NCBI GenBank assembly: GCA_014376655.1
Contig: JACMRC010000413.1
Span: 1 to 16,566, forward strand
DNA from: Mucilaginibacter sp.
GTDB lineage: Bacteria; Bacteroidota; Bacteroidia; Sphingobacteriales; Sphingobacteriaceae
Direction of reading: 5' to 3'
DNA length: 16,566 nt
Below, in pieces: positions 7,059 through 14,238 of this stretch (positions are counted from its first letter, which is position 1; every line of letters begins with the position of its first letter). The translations under genes and the position numbers were made by a program. The notes beneath the pieces were generated by a model. That model saw only the letters and a list, made by a program, of their open reading frames with translations. It had not been told where the DNA came from and ran no database searches.

Positions 7059-8396
7059 TTAATCAAATTTATAACGTTGGAACCACTTATCGTTAAGTGT
7101 AAACCCTAAACGGAAGTTTACGAAATTTTCTTTTACAAGGCCATTATTTAAAGTTCCGCGCTGTCCAAATTCGGCCGTTATGTTCATTTTATAGAAACTG
7201 GTGGTAGTGCCTCTTAGCGGCATACCTACACCTACTGTAATAGCTTTTGATTTGATATTGGTACTGCCACCGCCTGACGGGTTGGCTACGTTATAGTAAG
7301 TATTCTCCAGTGTCAAACCCAAGCGGTAGTCTACCGTTGCAAGGTAATTGTTTAAAGAGATCATATTGGGTGTATATTGGCCACCTATGTTTAATGAGCT
7401 GCTATTGGCCATCCCCTGGTTAACACCACCTATTGAAAGCTGCGACCAGTTGCCCACACTATAATCTGCTCCTACTAAAAATTTAAGATCTTGTTGGTAC
7501 GATACTCCAAAATGATGGATTTGCGGTAATATCAATTTACCCGGTGTGTTTTGCTGGTTTATAATAGAGTCTATATCAGTACTTCTGTTTCCATTATTAT
7601 CAAACGTATAGTGGCTAACAAGGTAGCTGGTTTTTGAATTTAACTGAGATCTTGCCGAGCCTGAATAACCAAAAGTAACGTGCCTGGTTAATGACAGATC
7701 CCAAACATATTGAGCGCCAAAATCATAGCTTACGCCGCCTACAGTGTTATCACGCTCAACCTTAGTACTTAATGCGCCATACAGCTGAGGCATTTCTACT
7801 TGCTGATAGTGTTTTATATCGCCAAATACATAAGCTACGTTAACACCCAAAAGTAAATTACGGGCAATAGTAAACCCATAACCTAAATAAGCTTTTGACA
7901 GGCCGCCTTCGCCACTATATATATTATTAACCAAATTGGTATCAACCGGCGAACCTGTACCAAAACCCTTAAACGTTTTTGTATAATTATACCCAACCTG
8001 GCTGTAAGGCAACAAGCCAAAGCTTAGTGCCGATGCATGTGAAACCGGTATAGCAAATGCCAAATGGCTTAACCTAAAGTTTGAATTTTTTTGTGTTGAC
8101 TGCCCGGTTTGACTTAATGACACTGTATTTGCAAACAAGCCGGCATCAATTGTTGTAAATCCAATAGCACCATACGAAGCCGGGTTTTGCGGGTTTATAC
8201 TGCTATACCTGTTTATGATATTGGTGCCTGTAGAGATACCACCCATGGCCTGGTTTTGCGGCAATATCATTGGGGTAAGGTCACCAATGCCAAATTGCGA
8301 ATAAGGTGAGCTTGTGTTTGCCGTAGTTTGTGCCCGGGCCTGAAATGCTGTAGCTGCAAGTAAAAATATTATAAAGAGCTTGGTATATTTAATCAT
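7059..8396 (-). CDS. Probable outer-membrane beta-barrel protein
   Basis: A 445-residue exported protein. The N-terminus is a signal peptide (MIKYTKLFIIFLLAATAFQARA, cleavage near ARAQ at 20-23). The mature protein starts with SSPYSQFGIGDL and NQAMGGISTG, a signature seen at the start of many Bacteroidota outer-membrane barrels, followed by a series of amphipathic strands and ends in a short strand with FRLGFTLNDKWFQRYKFD. This is a recognisable but unnamed family, loosely similar to OmpP1/FadL-type transporters; its substrate is unknown. Its ATG overlaps the end of coaX by 8 bp, and lptC starts 7 bp after its stop, so it sits in a tightly coupled operon. Co-occurrence with lptC and a PpiD-like chaperone suggests a role in outer-membrane biogenesis, but that is inference. 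Confidence 0.78.
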   Translation of the reverse strand: MIKYTKLFIIFLLAATAFQARAQTTANTSSPYSQFGIGDLTPMILPQNQAMGGISTGTNIINRYSSINPQNPASYGAIGFTTIDAGLFANTVSLSQTGQSTQKNSNFRLSHLAFAIPVSHASALSFGLLPYSQVGYNYTKTFKGFGTGSPVDTNLVNNIYSGEGGLSKAYLGYGFTIARNLLLGVNVAYVFGDIKHYQQVEMPQLYGALSTKVERDNTVGGVSYDFGAQYVWDLSLTRHVTFGYSGSARSQLNSKTSYLVSHYTFDNNGNRSTDIDSIINQQNTPGKLILPQIHHFGVSYQQDLKFLVGADYSVGNWSQLSIGGVNQGMANSSSLNIGGQYTPNMISLNNYLATVDYRLGLTLENTYYNVANPSGGGSTNIKSKAITVGVGMPLRGTTTSFYKMNITAEFGQRGTLNNGLVKENFVNFRLGFTLNDKWFQRYKFD

Positions 8397-9132
8397 TATG
8401 CTTTTGTGTAGCTGTGTTTAATCCTTTTAGAACCAGGTGAGGCTCATTTTTTATATAGGGGGCAAAGATGCTATTTTTTAACAGCGTATCAAAAAAAATA
8501 CTGTCGCCCCCGGTTAGTATAATATTTAGTTCTGTTTTATCTTTTTTGTAGCTTTCAATAAAACCCGTTAATTCAAATTTTATCCCGTTTTGCACGCCCG
8601 ACCGTATAGCTGTTTCGGTATCATCGCCACTATTGCTTGCAAAGCTTGCGTCCTGGTTTACAACCGGCAATGCTGCAGTGTAATGGCTAAGTGCATTATA
8701 ACGCATATTTAATCCCGGCGATATGCTGCCGCCAAAATAATTTCCGCCGGCATCTATCCAATCATAAGTTATGCAGGTGCCGCCATCAATCACCAGGTTG
8801 TTTTGTTGGGGATATAAATGATTGGCCCCTATTACAGCTGCCAACCTGTCAAGCCCCAGGCTATGCGGTGTTTTATAATGGTTATGTATCCCCGTGGTCA
8901 TTGCGGCATTAAAATAAATCAGCCGCGTTTTTTGTTTCAGCACGGTTTCCCATTCCCAACTTTGTTTTTTTACTGTTGATATAATGGCTTTATCAACGGT
9001 GTATCTGGTTAAAAATCCATCAAGTATCTGGTTATCAAGCGCTGTATAATGGTCAGTGTAAATTAGTTCATCCTGCTCAAATATGGCTGCTTTGGTAAAG
9101 GTGTTCCCTATATCGATAACCAAATTGGCCAT
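8389..9132 (-). CDS. coaX: Type III pantothenate kinase
   Basis: A 247-residue cytosolic kinase that phosphorylates pantothenate, the first step of coenzyme A synthesis. It belongs to the ASKHA fold: an N-terminal phosphate loop DIGNTFTK at residues 7-14, the GLDR motif at 93-96 with Asp95, a VIDGGT motif at 114-119 (Asp116), GGSISPG at 134-140, and a C-terminal ILTGGD motif near 205-210. These are the hallmark CoaX motifs and the length is typical. The ATG at 9132 shares one base with the purQ stop (TGATG), and its own end overlaps the following barrel gene by 8 bp, so translational coupling on both sides is likely. Type III kinases are not inhibited by CoA and usually need a monovalent cation; those are family properties, not visible here. 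Confidence 0.95.
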   Translation of the reverse strand: MANLVIDIGNTFTKAAIFEQDELIYTDHYTALDNQILDGFLTRYTVDKAIISTVKKQSWEWETVLKQKTRLIYFNAAMTTGIHNHYKTPHSLGLDRLAAVIGANHLYPQQNNLVIDGGTCITYDWIDAGGNYFGGSISPGLNMRYNALSHYTAALPVVNQDASFASNSGDDTETAIRSGVQNGIKFELTGFIESYKKDKTELNIILTGGDSIFFDTLLKNSIFAPYIKNEPHLVLKGLNTATQKHND

Positions 9133-9824
9133 CAGGCTTTAACCATTGATAATATAGATTCAAAAATTGCCAATCCATCTTCGTTAGCCAAAATTGGGTC
9201 GGCAGCACGCTCTGGATGTGGCATAAAGCCAAATACGTTGCGGGTAATGTTGGTTACTCCTGCAATATTTTCTATTGATCCGTTTGGATTAGCATCGGCG
9301 GTAATATTACCGGCCTCATCGCAATACCTAAATATTACCTGGTCATTATCATTGATAAATTTTAATACATCGGCATCAGCAAAGTAATTACCCTCGCCAT
9401 GGGCCACAGGTATTTTTAAAGCGCGCTGCGGATCTATCTGTGCAGTAACCAAGCTATTGCCTGTTTGCGGTTTCATATAAATGTTACGGCAAATAAACTT
9501 ACGGTTGTTGTTATGCAGTAAAGCACCCGGCAATAAACCAGCCTCTGTTAAGATCTGGAAACCGTTGCAGATACCCAATACATAACCGCCGTTGTTGGCA
9601 AACTGTATTACCTGCTCCATAATAGGCGAGAAACGTGCGATAGCGCCCGAGCGCAGATAATCGCCGAAAGAGAAACCGCCGGGCAGGATAATAAAGTCGG
9701 CACCTTGCAGGTCGTGGTCCTTATGCCAAAGGCGGACAACTTCCTGACCCATTATTTTATCTAATACGTGGATAATATCCTCATCGCAATTAGACCCCGG
9801 AAATATTACAACTCCAAATTTCAT
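9132..9824 (-). CDS. purQ: Phosphoribosylformylglycinamidine synthase, glutaminase subunit
   Basis: A 230-residue class I glutamine amidotransferase subunit supplying ammonia to PurL for conversion of FGAR to FGAM in de novo purine synthesis. The opening KFGVVIFPGSNCDEDI and PGGFSFGDYLR (47-58) are diagnostic of PurQ. The nucleophile Cys86 lies in GICNGFQ, and His203/Glu205 in PHPERA complete the triad; HGEGNY (142-147) is also conserved. A stand-alone PurQ implies the small-subunit type of PurL and a PurS partner encoded elsewhere, as neither is in the window. The ATG at 9824 is first in the transcript; upstream is a 101-bp gap with a candidate promoter. Linkage to coaX with one shared base suggests that purine and CoA genes share a transcript with envelope genes. 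Confidence 0.97.
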   Translation of the reverse strand: MKFGVVIFPGSNCDEDIIHVLDKIMGQEVVRLWHKDHDLQGADFIILPGGFSFGDYLRSGAIARFSPIMEQVIQFANNGGYVLGICNGFQILTEAGLLPGALLHNNNRKFICRNIYMKPQTGNSLVTAQIDPQRALKIPVAHGEGNYFADADVLKFINDNDQVIFRYCDEAGNITADANPNGSIENIAGVTNITRNVFGFMPHPERAADPILANEDGLAIFESILSMVKA

Positions 9825-9884
9825 CAGCTACATTTTTTTGGTGATACCGCAAGCTATACAACAGCTCATGATAATTTCATGCTA

Positions 9885-9913
9885 CAAATCTAATATAACA
9901 GCCGAAATTTGAA
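9885..9913 (-). promoter_or_regulatory. Candidate promoter of the purQ-coaX cluster
   Basis: On the minus strand TAGATTTG (9892-9885) fits the Bacteroidota -7 consensus TAnnTTTG exactly. At the -33 position there is TTC (9913-9911) rather than TTG, separated by 18 bp. Transcription would start near 9880, leaving a leader of about 55 nt before purQ. The gap between purQ and the upstream DUF6427 gene holds no other signal that I can see. Confidence 0.42.
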
Positions 9914-9925
9914 CGAATGAAAAAG

Positions 9926-10912
9926 TTAAAAAGTGTTAAACTGAAAATATACTATACTTACCAGCAGTATAACAAACATTGTTTCGTAAAACCAACGGGC
10001 AGTGGCATATAAAAAATAATAGGCAAAAAGCACGCTAAGCGGTATTACGCACAGTAAAAAATGGGTTAAGCTAAACTCGGCCTTGATATAAAAAGACAAA
10101 CCGGTTATAATAAATATAATAAACAACAGCTGGAACGATTTACGTACCTGTACATAACTTCTGAAAAATATTTGCCTTAACCGTACCACCCCCAATATTG
10201 CTATTATAATAACCGGTATAAGCACCAGGTAATTATTATAATTTATAGTTACATGGGTAGGAAACCTGGTGGTAAGCGGTGTCCAGATGGTATAAAACAT
10301 GGGTAGGTTATTACTCAGGTAGTAGCCTACCGCTAAAAAGAAATATATGGTAACATAACCCATTATGCCAATTATCCACTCGCGCCATATAAAGGGCCTA
10401 AAAAGCATTAATGCCGCCCATATAGCCAGGAACAAATAAATAAACGGGAAGTAGATCAATGAGCCAATAGCTACGATCATACCAAGATCGTAAGTAATAG
10501 ATTTTGCGTCGTCGCCCTTATAAAGGTCGAACAATTTATACAGCATCCATATTAGCAAGAAATTGCAGATAAGGGGTGGGCTTAAAACTAAAAACGGCGT
10601 GAACAGACCCGATAGGGTAATATACATAAGCGCTGGTAAAAAGCTTGGCTTGCTTAATAAGTTGTTTTGATTTACCAGCCTGTTAACCAGCAACGCCTGT
10701 ATAAACACCAACACCCCGGCCAAAAATATATTAACTAACGGCGGGAAAGCATATTGATAAGCACCCGGTGCCAGCATGCGGGCAAATGGTTCAAGATAAG
10801 TAAACTCTAATTTTGACGGGGCGTTATAGGCATAGCCTGCACGCAACAAAAACAGTAAAATGGCCAGCCATAAAATATTTATTGGATTGTAGGTTCTGAA
10901 CACATTTATCAT
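9926..10912 (-). CDS. DUF6427 family multi-pass membrane protein
   Basis: A 328-residue, strongly hydrophobic inner-membrane protein with about eight to ten predicted helices spread over nearly its whole length (for example residues near 13-30, 59-80, 92-125, 145-170, 180-200, 230-250, 262-280 and 283-325). I recognise it as DUF6427, a Bacteroidota family often found beside purQ; some members carry a misleading beta-carotene monooxygenase label, for which there is no visible support here. Likely conserved points are the N-terminal FRTYNPINILWL and LFRPFIWREWIIGI near the middle. The ATG at 10912 is preferred over an adjacent in-frame GTG at 10915. It ends 101 bp before purQ. The plus-strand antitoxin gene is divergent, 68 bp away. 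Transport or envelope function is possible but unproven. Confidence 0.78.
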   Translation of the reverse strand: MINVFRTYNPINILWLAILLFLLRAGYAYNAPSKLEFTYLEPFARMLAPGAYQYAFPPLVNIFLAGVLVFIQALLVNRLVNQNNLLSKPSFLPALMYITLSGLFTPFLVLSPPLICNFLLIWMLYKLFDLYKGDDAKSITYDLGMIVAIGSLIYFPFIYLFLAIWAALMLFRPFIWREWIIGIMGYVTIYFFLAVGYYLSNNLPMFYTIWTPLTTRFPTHVTINYNNYLVLIPVIIIAILGVVRLRQIFFRSYVQVRKSFQLLFIIFIITGLSFYIKAEFSLTHFLLCVIPLSVLFAYYFLYATARWFYETMFVILLVSIVYFQFNTF

Positions 10913-10967
10913 CACTGCAATATTACTGGAAAATTGATTTATATATGTGCATTAATCAAAAATTTAG

Positions 10968-10975
10968 TAAATTTG
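10968..10975 (+). promoter_or_regulatory. TAAATTTG box immediately before the antitoxin gene
   Basis: TAAATTTG at 10968-10975 fits the Bacteroidota -7 consensus TAnnTTTG. It ends 5 bp before the antitoxin ATG at 10981, so if used the transcript would have almost no leader. No TTG is found at the usual -33 distance; the nearest, at 10934-10936, is too far away. This is a weak prediction. Confidence 0.25.
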
Positions 10976-10980
10976 GGTAT

Positions 10981-11193
10981 ATGGAAAGATTAGTGATTGA
11001 TATCCCTGAAAAGAAAAGCATTGCAGTAAAACAAATGCTTAAAGATATGGGTGTGACTATACAACAAGAAAGTCATATAACCACATCCGCCTATAAACAG
11101 AAAATAGCCGCTATTTCTTCTTGGTCTGAAAATGACATTAAAGCTTTTGATGAGGGTAAAAAAGCTTTTGATGGTCTTAAAACTCAACAATGA
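10981..11193 (+). CDS. Antitoxin-like protein paired with a broken VapC
   Basis: A 70-residue protein starting MERLVIDIPEKK. An upstream in-frame ATG at 10945 would add 12 unrelated residues, so the ATG at 10981 is chosen. The beginning (RLVIDIPEKKSIAVKQMLKDMGV) resembles small antitoxins of PIN-domain toxins in Bacteroidota, which start with a strand like LVIDIPE followed by a helix. The C-terminal half contains a tandem 7-residue repeat, KAFDEGK followed by KAFDGLK (residues 54-67). The stop overlaps the ATG of the vapC reading frame by 4 bp (ATGA), the usual arrangement for toxin-antitoxin pairs. Family assignment is by position and overall character, not by a hallmark motif; it is not a clear MazE, AbrB or RelB. 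The partner toxin is frameshifted, so it may now be an orphan antitoxin. Confidence 0.72.
   Translation: MERLVIDIPEKKSIAVKQMLKDMGVTIQQESHITTSAYKQKIAAISSWSENDIKAFDEGKKAFDGLKTQQ
11140..11181 (+). repeat. Degenerate 21-bp tandem repeat inside the antitoxin gene
   Basis: Two adjacent 21-bp units (11140-11160 and 11161-11181) share their first 13 bases, AAAGCTTTTGATG, and last three. They are in frame and encode KAFDEGK and KAFDGLK, near the C-terminus of the antitoxin. A recent internal duplication that keeps the frame is the simplest explanation. Confidence 0.7.
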
Positions 11194-11556
11194 TAATTGA
11201 TACCAATATATTTATTGAATACCTGCGTGCAAAAGACAAAACTGTAACTACCTTATATAAACTCTCTGATAATTCTGAACTTTTTGTTACTGCTATATGA
11301 GTTGTACATGGGTGCAACAACCGAGGAAAAGAAACTCGATATTAAAACATTAACCGAAGATCTAATTGTTTTAACCTTTAATGATTCGGTGGCTATTAAA
11401 GCTGCGGAGATTTATCACCTGTTAAAATCAAAAAATCAACTAATAGAGTTTAGAGATATTTTTATCGCAGCTACCTGCATGATTAATGATTTGCCTATAG
11501 CAACTCTAAATAAAAAACATTTTGATCGTATTGATGGGTTGATGATTGTAGAATAA
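11190..11556 (+). pseudogene. vapC-type PIN-domain toxin, frameshifted
   Basis: Two overlapping frames together make one VapC ribonuclease. The first, from ATG 11190, gives 36 residues beginning MIIDTNIFIEYLR, with the catalytic Asp4 of the PIN domain, and ends at TGA 11298-11300. The second, frame +1, resumes at about 11296 with YELYMGATTEEK (the conserved Glu of YELxxG), continues through FRDIFIAATCM (Asp of the DxFIAA motif) and IATLNKKHF, and stops at 11554. Joined, the length is about 122 residues, slightly short of the usual 125-135. Loss of 2 (one TA unit) or 8 nt around 11292-11298 would account for it. VapC toxins are Mg-dependent RNases that usually cut tRNA or rRNA. A sequencing error is possible. 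The start shares 4 bp with the antitoxin stop. It ends 3 bp before the convergent glycosyltransferase stop. Confidence 0.85.
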
Positions 11557-11559
11557 TTA

Positions 11560-12549
11560 CTACCGTCCAAACTTCTTCACCATATTATGTACTATCTCTG
11601 CGGTTTCATCGGGAAAATCAACCCATACATTATTCTCGCTTTTTATCCAGTTTTTTAGATGCTGCACAAAATGATCATCAATAGCTTGCAAAACAGGTAC
11701 ACCTAATTTTGATGCAGCCAAGGCATTACATTGCTGTTCGTACTGCCCCTGCATAGGTATCATCATTACCTTTTTTTGCAGGAAAAGTGCTTCGGCAGGT
11801 CCTTCAAAACCACCACCGGTAAGCAGCCCATCACAACTGGCAAGGCTGATATTAAAGCCTTCGTTATTTACCGGGATCACCTGTACATTGCCGTCTGTAT
11901 AAGCCGTTTTTTGTCGTTTAGAGAATATATGCCAGTGTACATCTGTTTGTTTTAATAGCGCTGCCAATTTTTTATCATCATACGCAGGCAGATAAACTGT
12001 GTAGTGGCCCAGGTTGGTGGTTTGCAGGTTACGGATCTCGCTTCGGATAACGGGTGTATGAATAAAATCGGCATATCGCTGAAAATGGAAACCGATATGA
12101 TGCGCGGTAGGTGAATAATTTTTTAACAGCCATGCCCCATAACTAAACGGATTGGTACGCGGCCGCGGCGTATTTGGCGATACAAATGAACATTGGTGAC
12201 TTAATGAAACCGAGGGGATGCGTTGCAGCTTGCAGGCCCAGGCACTCACAGGCTCAAAATCGTTAATGATCAAGTCGTACTCCTTTAGCGGCAGGCTGTG
12301 CATGTCGCGCCACATTTGCGGCAGGTTCATGATTTTATAGGTGGCCCATTTATCAACCCCGCCATTGGTGCCAAAAACAAAGCTTATACCATGAAATTTA
12401 TATTTTAGGGGTTGCGCCAGTGATACTTCGGCTTCGGTGCCGCTTACCAGTAAATCAAGTTCGCCATACTTTTGCAGTAAAGGCACAATCTCGCGCGCGC
12501 GACTGATGTGGCCGTTTCCGGTCCCTTGTATGGCGTATAAGATCTTCAT
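11560..12549 (-). CDS. Glycosyltransferase family protein (MJ1255/VC2487-like)
   Basis: A 329-residue cytosolic or membrane-peripheral protein with the two-domain GT-B layout. The N-terminal domain begins with MKILYAIQGTGNGHISRA (the GTGNGH loop at 9-14), a signature of the MJ1255/VC2487-type glycosyltransferase-like proteins. The C-terminal domain has a nucleotide-sugar binding region GLLTGGGFEGPAEALFLQKK (241-260) followed by VMMIPMQGQYEQQCNA (261-276), similar to MurG/UGT-type donor sites. The acceptor and donor are unknown, and no signal peptide or membrane helix is present. It is convergent with the broken vapC (stops 3 bp apart) and divergent from the hypothetical protein at 12659. It may act in surface polysaccharide or lipid glycosylation, but no gene next to it fixes a pathway. 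Confidence 0.85.
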   Translation of the reverse strand: MKILYAIQGTGNGHISRAREIVPLLQKYGELDLLVSGTEAEVSLAQPLKYKFHGISFVFGTNGGVDKWATYKIMNLPQMWRDMHSLPLKEYDLIINDFEPVSAWACKLQRIPSVSLSHQCSFVSPNTPRPRTNPFSYGAWLLKNYSPTAHHIGFHFQRYADFIHTPVIRSEIRNLQTTNLGHYTVYLPAYDDKKLAALLKQTDVHWHIFSKRQKTAYTDGNVQVIPVNNEGFNISLASCDGLLTGGGFEGPAEALFLQKKVMMIPMQGQYEQQCNALAASKLGVPVLQAIDDHFVQHLKNWIKSENNVWVDFPDETAEIVHNMVKKFGR

Positions 12550-12658
12550 TATGTAAACAGCGCCAAATTAACAAAGATTACTTATAAAGGGTGTACCAAA
12601 TATTCATATTTGTTTGTAATTGTATAAATATTAACTTCACACTATAATTATATATCTA

Positions 12659-13117
12659 ATGACATATTCTGGTAATAAACTATTTAACCCTAATAACATT
12701 GTACTGGCAGTATTGATCCTGCTTTATGGTGCAGGGTTCTTTAGTACGCATGGATCGGATATTAAATTCTTTTGTTTTGTAATTATCCCACTCTTTTTCT
12801 TGATAACTACGAGCGAAGCTTTTTATTTTGAAACAACACCAGATGAATTGATCATAAAAAATTACCTAATACCTTTTTTAAACATTACCTATAATTTAAG
12901 TGAAATAAGCGAGGTGAAATTATTAAACACCGGTTACAGATCAACCTCAAAAGCCCGTTTAAAAGTGATAAGGGGTAACAAAGGTTCTATTGGTTTTAGG
13001 GGAGCAAGTTTAGGTATACAAGACTGGCAAGACTTGGTGACTGACCTTAGTATTAAAAAAGTTGTGGTTACACTTAGTGACAGTGGCCCTGTGGCTGAAA
13101 TTGGTTTACCAGAATAA
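12659..13117 (+). CDS. Hypothetical membrane protein with PH-like C-terminal part
   Basis: I do not recognise a named family. The 152-residue product has two predicted membrane helices at about 13-30 and 36-54, then a soluble beta-rich domain (about 55-152) with alternating strands: EAFYFETTPDELIIKNYLIP, YNLSEISEVKLL, ARLKVIRGN. This layout, two helices and then a small strand-rich module beginning with a short hydrophilic turn, is like bacterial PH (bPH2-type) membrane proteins, which is only an inference. The ATG at 12659 is chosen as the first start of the open frame. It is divergent from the glycosyltransferase (109 bp apart) and its stop lies 9 bp from the stop of the convergent LpxH-like gene, so the two genes nearly abut tail to tail. 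Confidence 0.65.
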   Translation: MTYSGNKLFNPNNIVLAVLILLYGAGFFSTHGSDIKFFCFVIIPLFFLITTSEAFYFETTPDELIIKNYLIPFLNITYNLSEISEVKLLNTGYRSTSKARLKVIRGNKGSIGFRGASLGIQDWQDLVTDLSIKKVVVTLSDSGPVAEIGLPE

Positions 13118-13126
13118 TTTATATAA

Positions 13127-13981
13127 TTAGGACGCTTCCTGCTTAAATCTTTCTAACAGTAAATTCACATCCATTTTCGCTTCCAGATCTTCAGCATCGG
13201 TTTTATCATCCTCATCAACATCGGTGTTGAATTTAGTCGCGTCGTATTTAAATATCTCCCATTGGCCGTTGTTGTATTCAAGGGCGCTAAGACTTTCTAC
13301 CCAGTCGCCGCTGTTTAAGTACAATACTTTGCCGGGGTTATCGGTGGCGGTTATCTCCCGTATCTCAGCCTGGTGTATGTGGCCGCATATTACGTATTGG
13401 TATTCTTTAGCTACAGCCAGGTCGGCAGCGGTTTGCTCAAACTGGTTTATAAATTTAACAGCATCTTTAAACTTAGCCTTAACCTTTTGCGAGAAGCTCA
13501 TCTTCTCGCGTCCAAGCGCCGTTAAAATCCAGTTGGTAATACTGTTTAATATAATTAAGGTATCATAACCAACAGCGCCCAATTTTGCCAGCCATTTAGA
13601 GTGTTGCATGGTAACGTCAAAAACATCGCCATGAAAAATCCAGGCTTTTTTACCGTCGATATTTAACACCACCTTATTCATCAGTTTGAACGACCCCAAA
13701 TCAAAATCGGCAAATTTACGCAGCATTTCGTCGTGGTTACCGGTTAGGTAATAAACGGGTATCCCTTCGGTAATAAACTTCATAATGCGGCGCACCACTT
13801 TCATGTGTGCTTCGGGCCAATAGCTTTTACTAAACTGCCAGATATCAATAATATCCCCGTTTAGGATCAGCATTTTGGGCTTGACGCTTTTTAAATATTT
13901 AAGCAACTCTTTGGCATGGCAGCCATAGGTACCCAAATGCACATCAGATATAATGACGATATCAACCTCGCGTTTTGCCAT
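13127..13981 (-). CDS. UDP-2,3-diacylglucosamine diphosphatase-like metallophosphoesterase
   Basis: A 284-residue calcineurin-like phosphoesterase. The two-metal ligands are all visible: Asp13 and His15 (SDVHLG), Asp43 (NGDIID), Asn82/His83 (GNHD), His117 (FHGD), His201 and His203 (GHIH). The GDIIDIW, KFADFD and FHGDVFD segments place it nearer LpxH, which cleaves UDP-2,3-diacylglucosamine to lipid X and UMP in lipid A synthesis, than to nucleotidases. It is longer than the usual LpxH of about 240 residues, with an extra hydrophobic helix at 135-157 that may attach it to the membrane, and an acidic tail (EDDKTDAEDLEAK, 257-269). Bacteroidota can carry more than one such paralogue, so whether this is the lipid A enzyme is unsure. 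Its ATG at 13981 is followed upstream by a 257-bp gap. It is convergent with the membrane protein at 12659. Confidence 0.8.
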   Translation of the reverse strand: MAKREVDIVIISDVHLGTYGCHAKELLKYLKSVKPKMLILNGDIIDIWQFSKSYWPEAHMKVVRRIMKFITEGIPVYYLTGNHDEMLRKFADFDLGSFKLMNKVVLNIDGKKAWIFHGDVFDVTMQHSKWLAKLGAVGYDTLIILNSITNWILTALGREKMSFSQKVKAKFKDAVKFINQFEQTAADLAVAKEYQYVICGHIHQAEIREITATDNPGKVLYLNSGDWVESLSALEYNNGQWEIFKYDATKFNTDVDEDDKTDAEDLEAKMDVNLLLERFKQEAS

Positions 13982-14006
13982 AAAAGTTTGGGGGGATAAT
14001 GTTCCG

Positions 14007-14024
14007 GCTGGTAGCTTTACCGGC
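14007..14024. repeat. Small stem-loop in the LpxH-like leader region
   Basis: GCTGGTA (14007-14013) can pair with TACCGGC (14018-14024) around a 4-nt loop, 7 pairs with one G-U. It lies 26-43 bp upstream of the LpxH-like start. There is no U-tract on either strand, so it is not a typical terminator. Its meaning is unclear. Confidence 0.3.
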
Positions 14025-14055
14025 TATATGTTGGTGATAATTTGGGGGTAAACGA

Positions 14056-14166
14056 TCAGTCGTCGCCTTCCTCTTCATTTACAGTAAGTTCATATGGACT
14101 TAAGTAAAATACACCTACTAAAAGCAGAAGTATTATTACAACCATATATGCGTATTCAAAATGCAT
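14056..14166 (-). CDS. Possible 36-residue single-pass membrane peptide
   Basis: In the 257-bp gap upstream of the LpxH-like gene there is an uninterrupted frame from ATG 14166 to TGA 14056. It encodes MHFEYAYMVVIILLLLVGVF (1-20), then YLSPYELTVNEEEGDD (21-36). The middle (about 8-22) is a strongly hydrophobic helix and the tail is acidic, a layout common in real small membrane proteins and unusual for random AT-rich DNA. A second possible start is Met8. It reads in the same direction as the LpxH-like gene (75 bp upstream of it) and the DinB gene (73 bp downstream of that gene's stop). I know of no family match, so this is a candidate, not an identified gene. Confidence 0.42.
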   Translation of the reverse strand: MHFEYAYMVVIILLLLVGVFYLSPYELTVNEEEGDD

Positions 14167-14238
14167 GATAACAGGTTTTTACAAAGGTGGTTAATGTATA
14201 TTACTTTATCGTTAAGACTGCATTAAATGTAAAAGGTT

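Noticed and set aside
7052..7066. TTG start at 7066 for lptC
   Set aside because: The ATG at 7051 gives a normal lipoprotein signal and avoids overlap with the barrel gene; the TTG is only the edge of the open frame.
10945..10980. ATG at 10945 as the antitoxin start
   Set aside because: It would add 12 residues without resemblance to antitoxins; MERLVIDIPEKK at 10981 is the expected opening.
12550..12658. Promoter in the divergent gap between the glycosyltransferase and the hypothetical protein
   Set aside because: The gap is AT-rich with TTTG and TATAAT-like strings, but no pair at the right spacing matches the Bacteroidota consensus, so no site is called.
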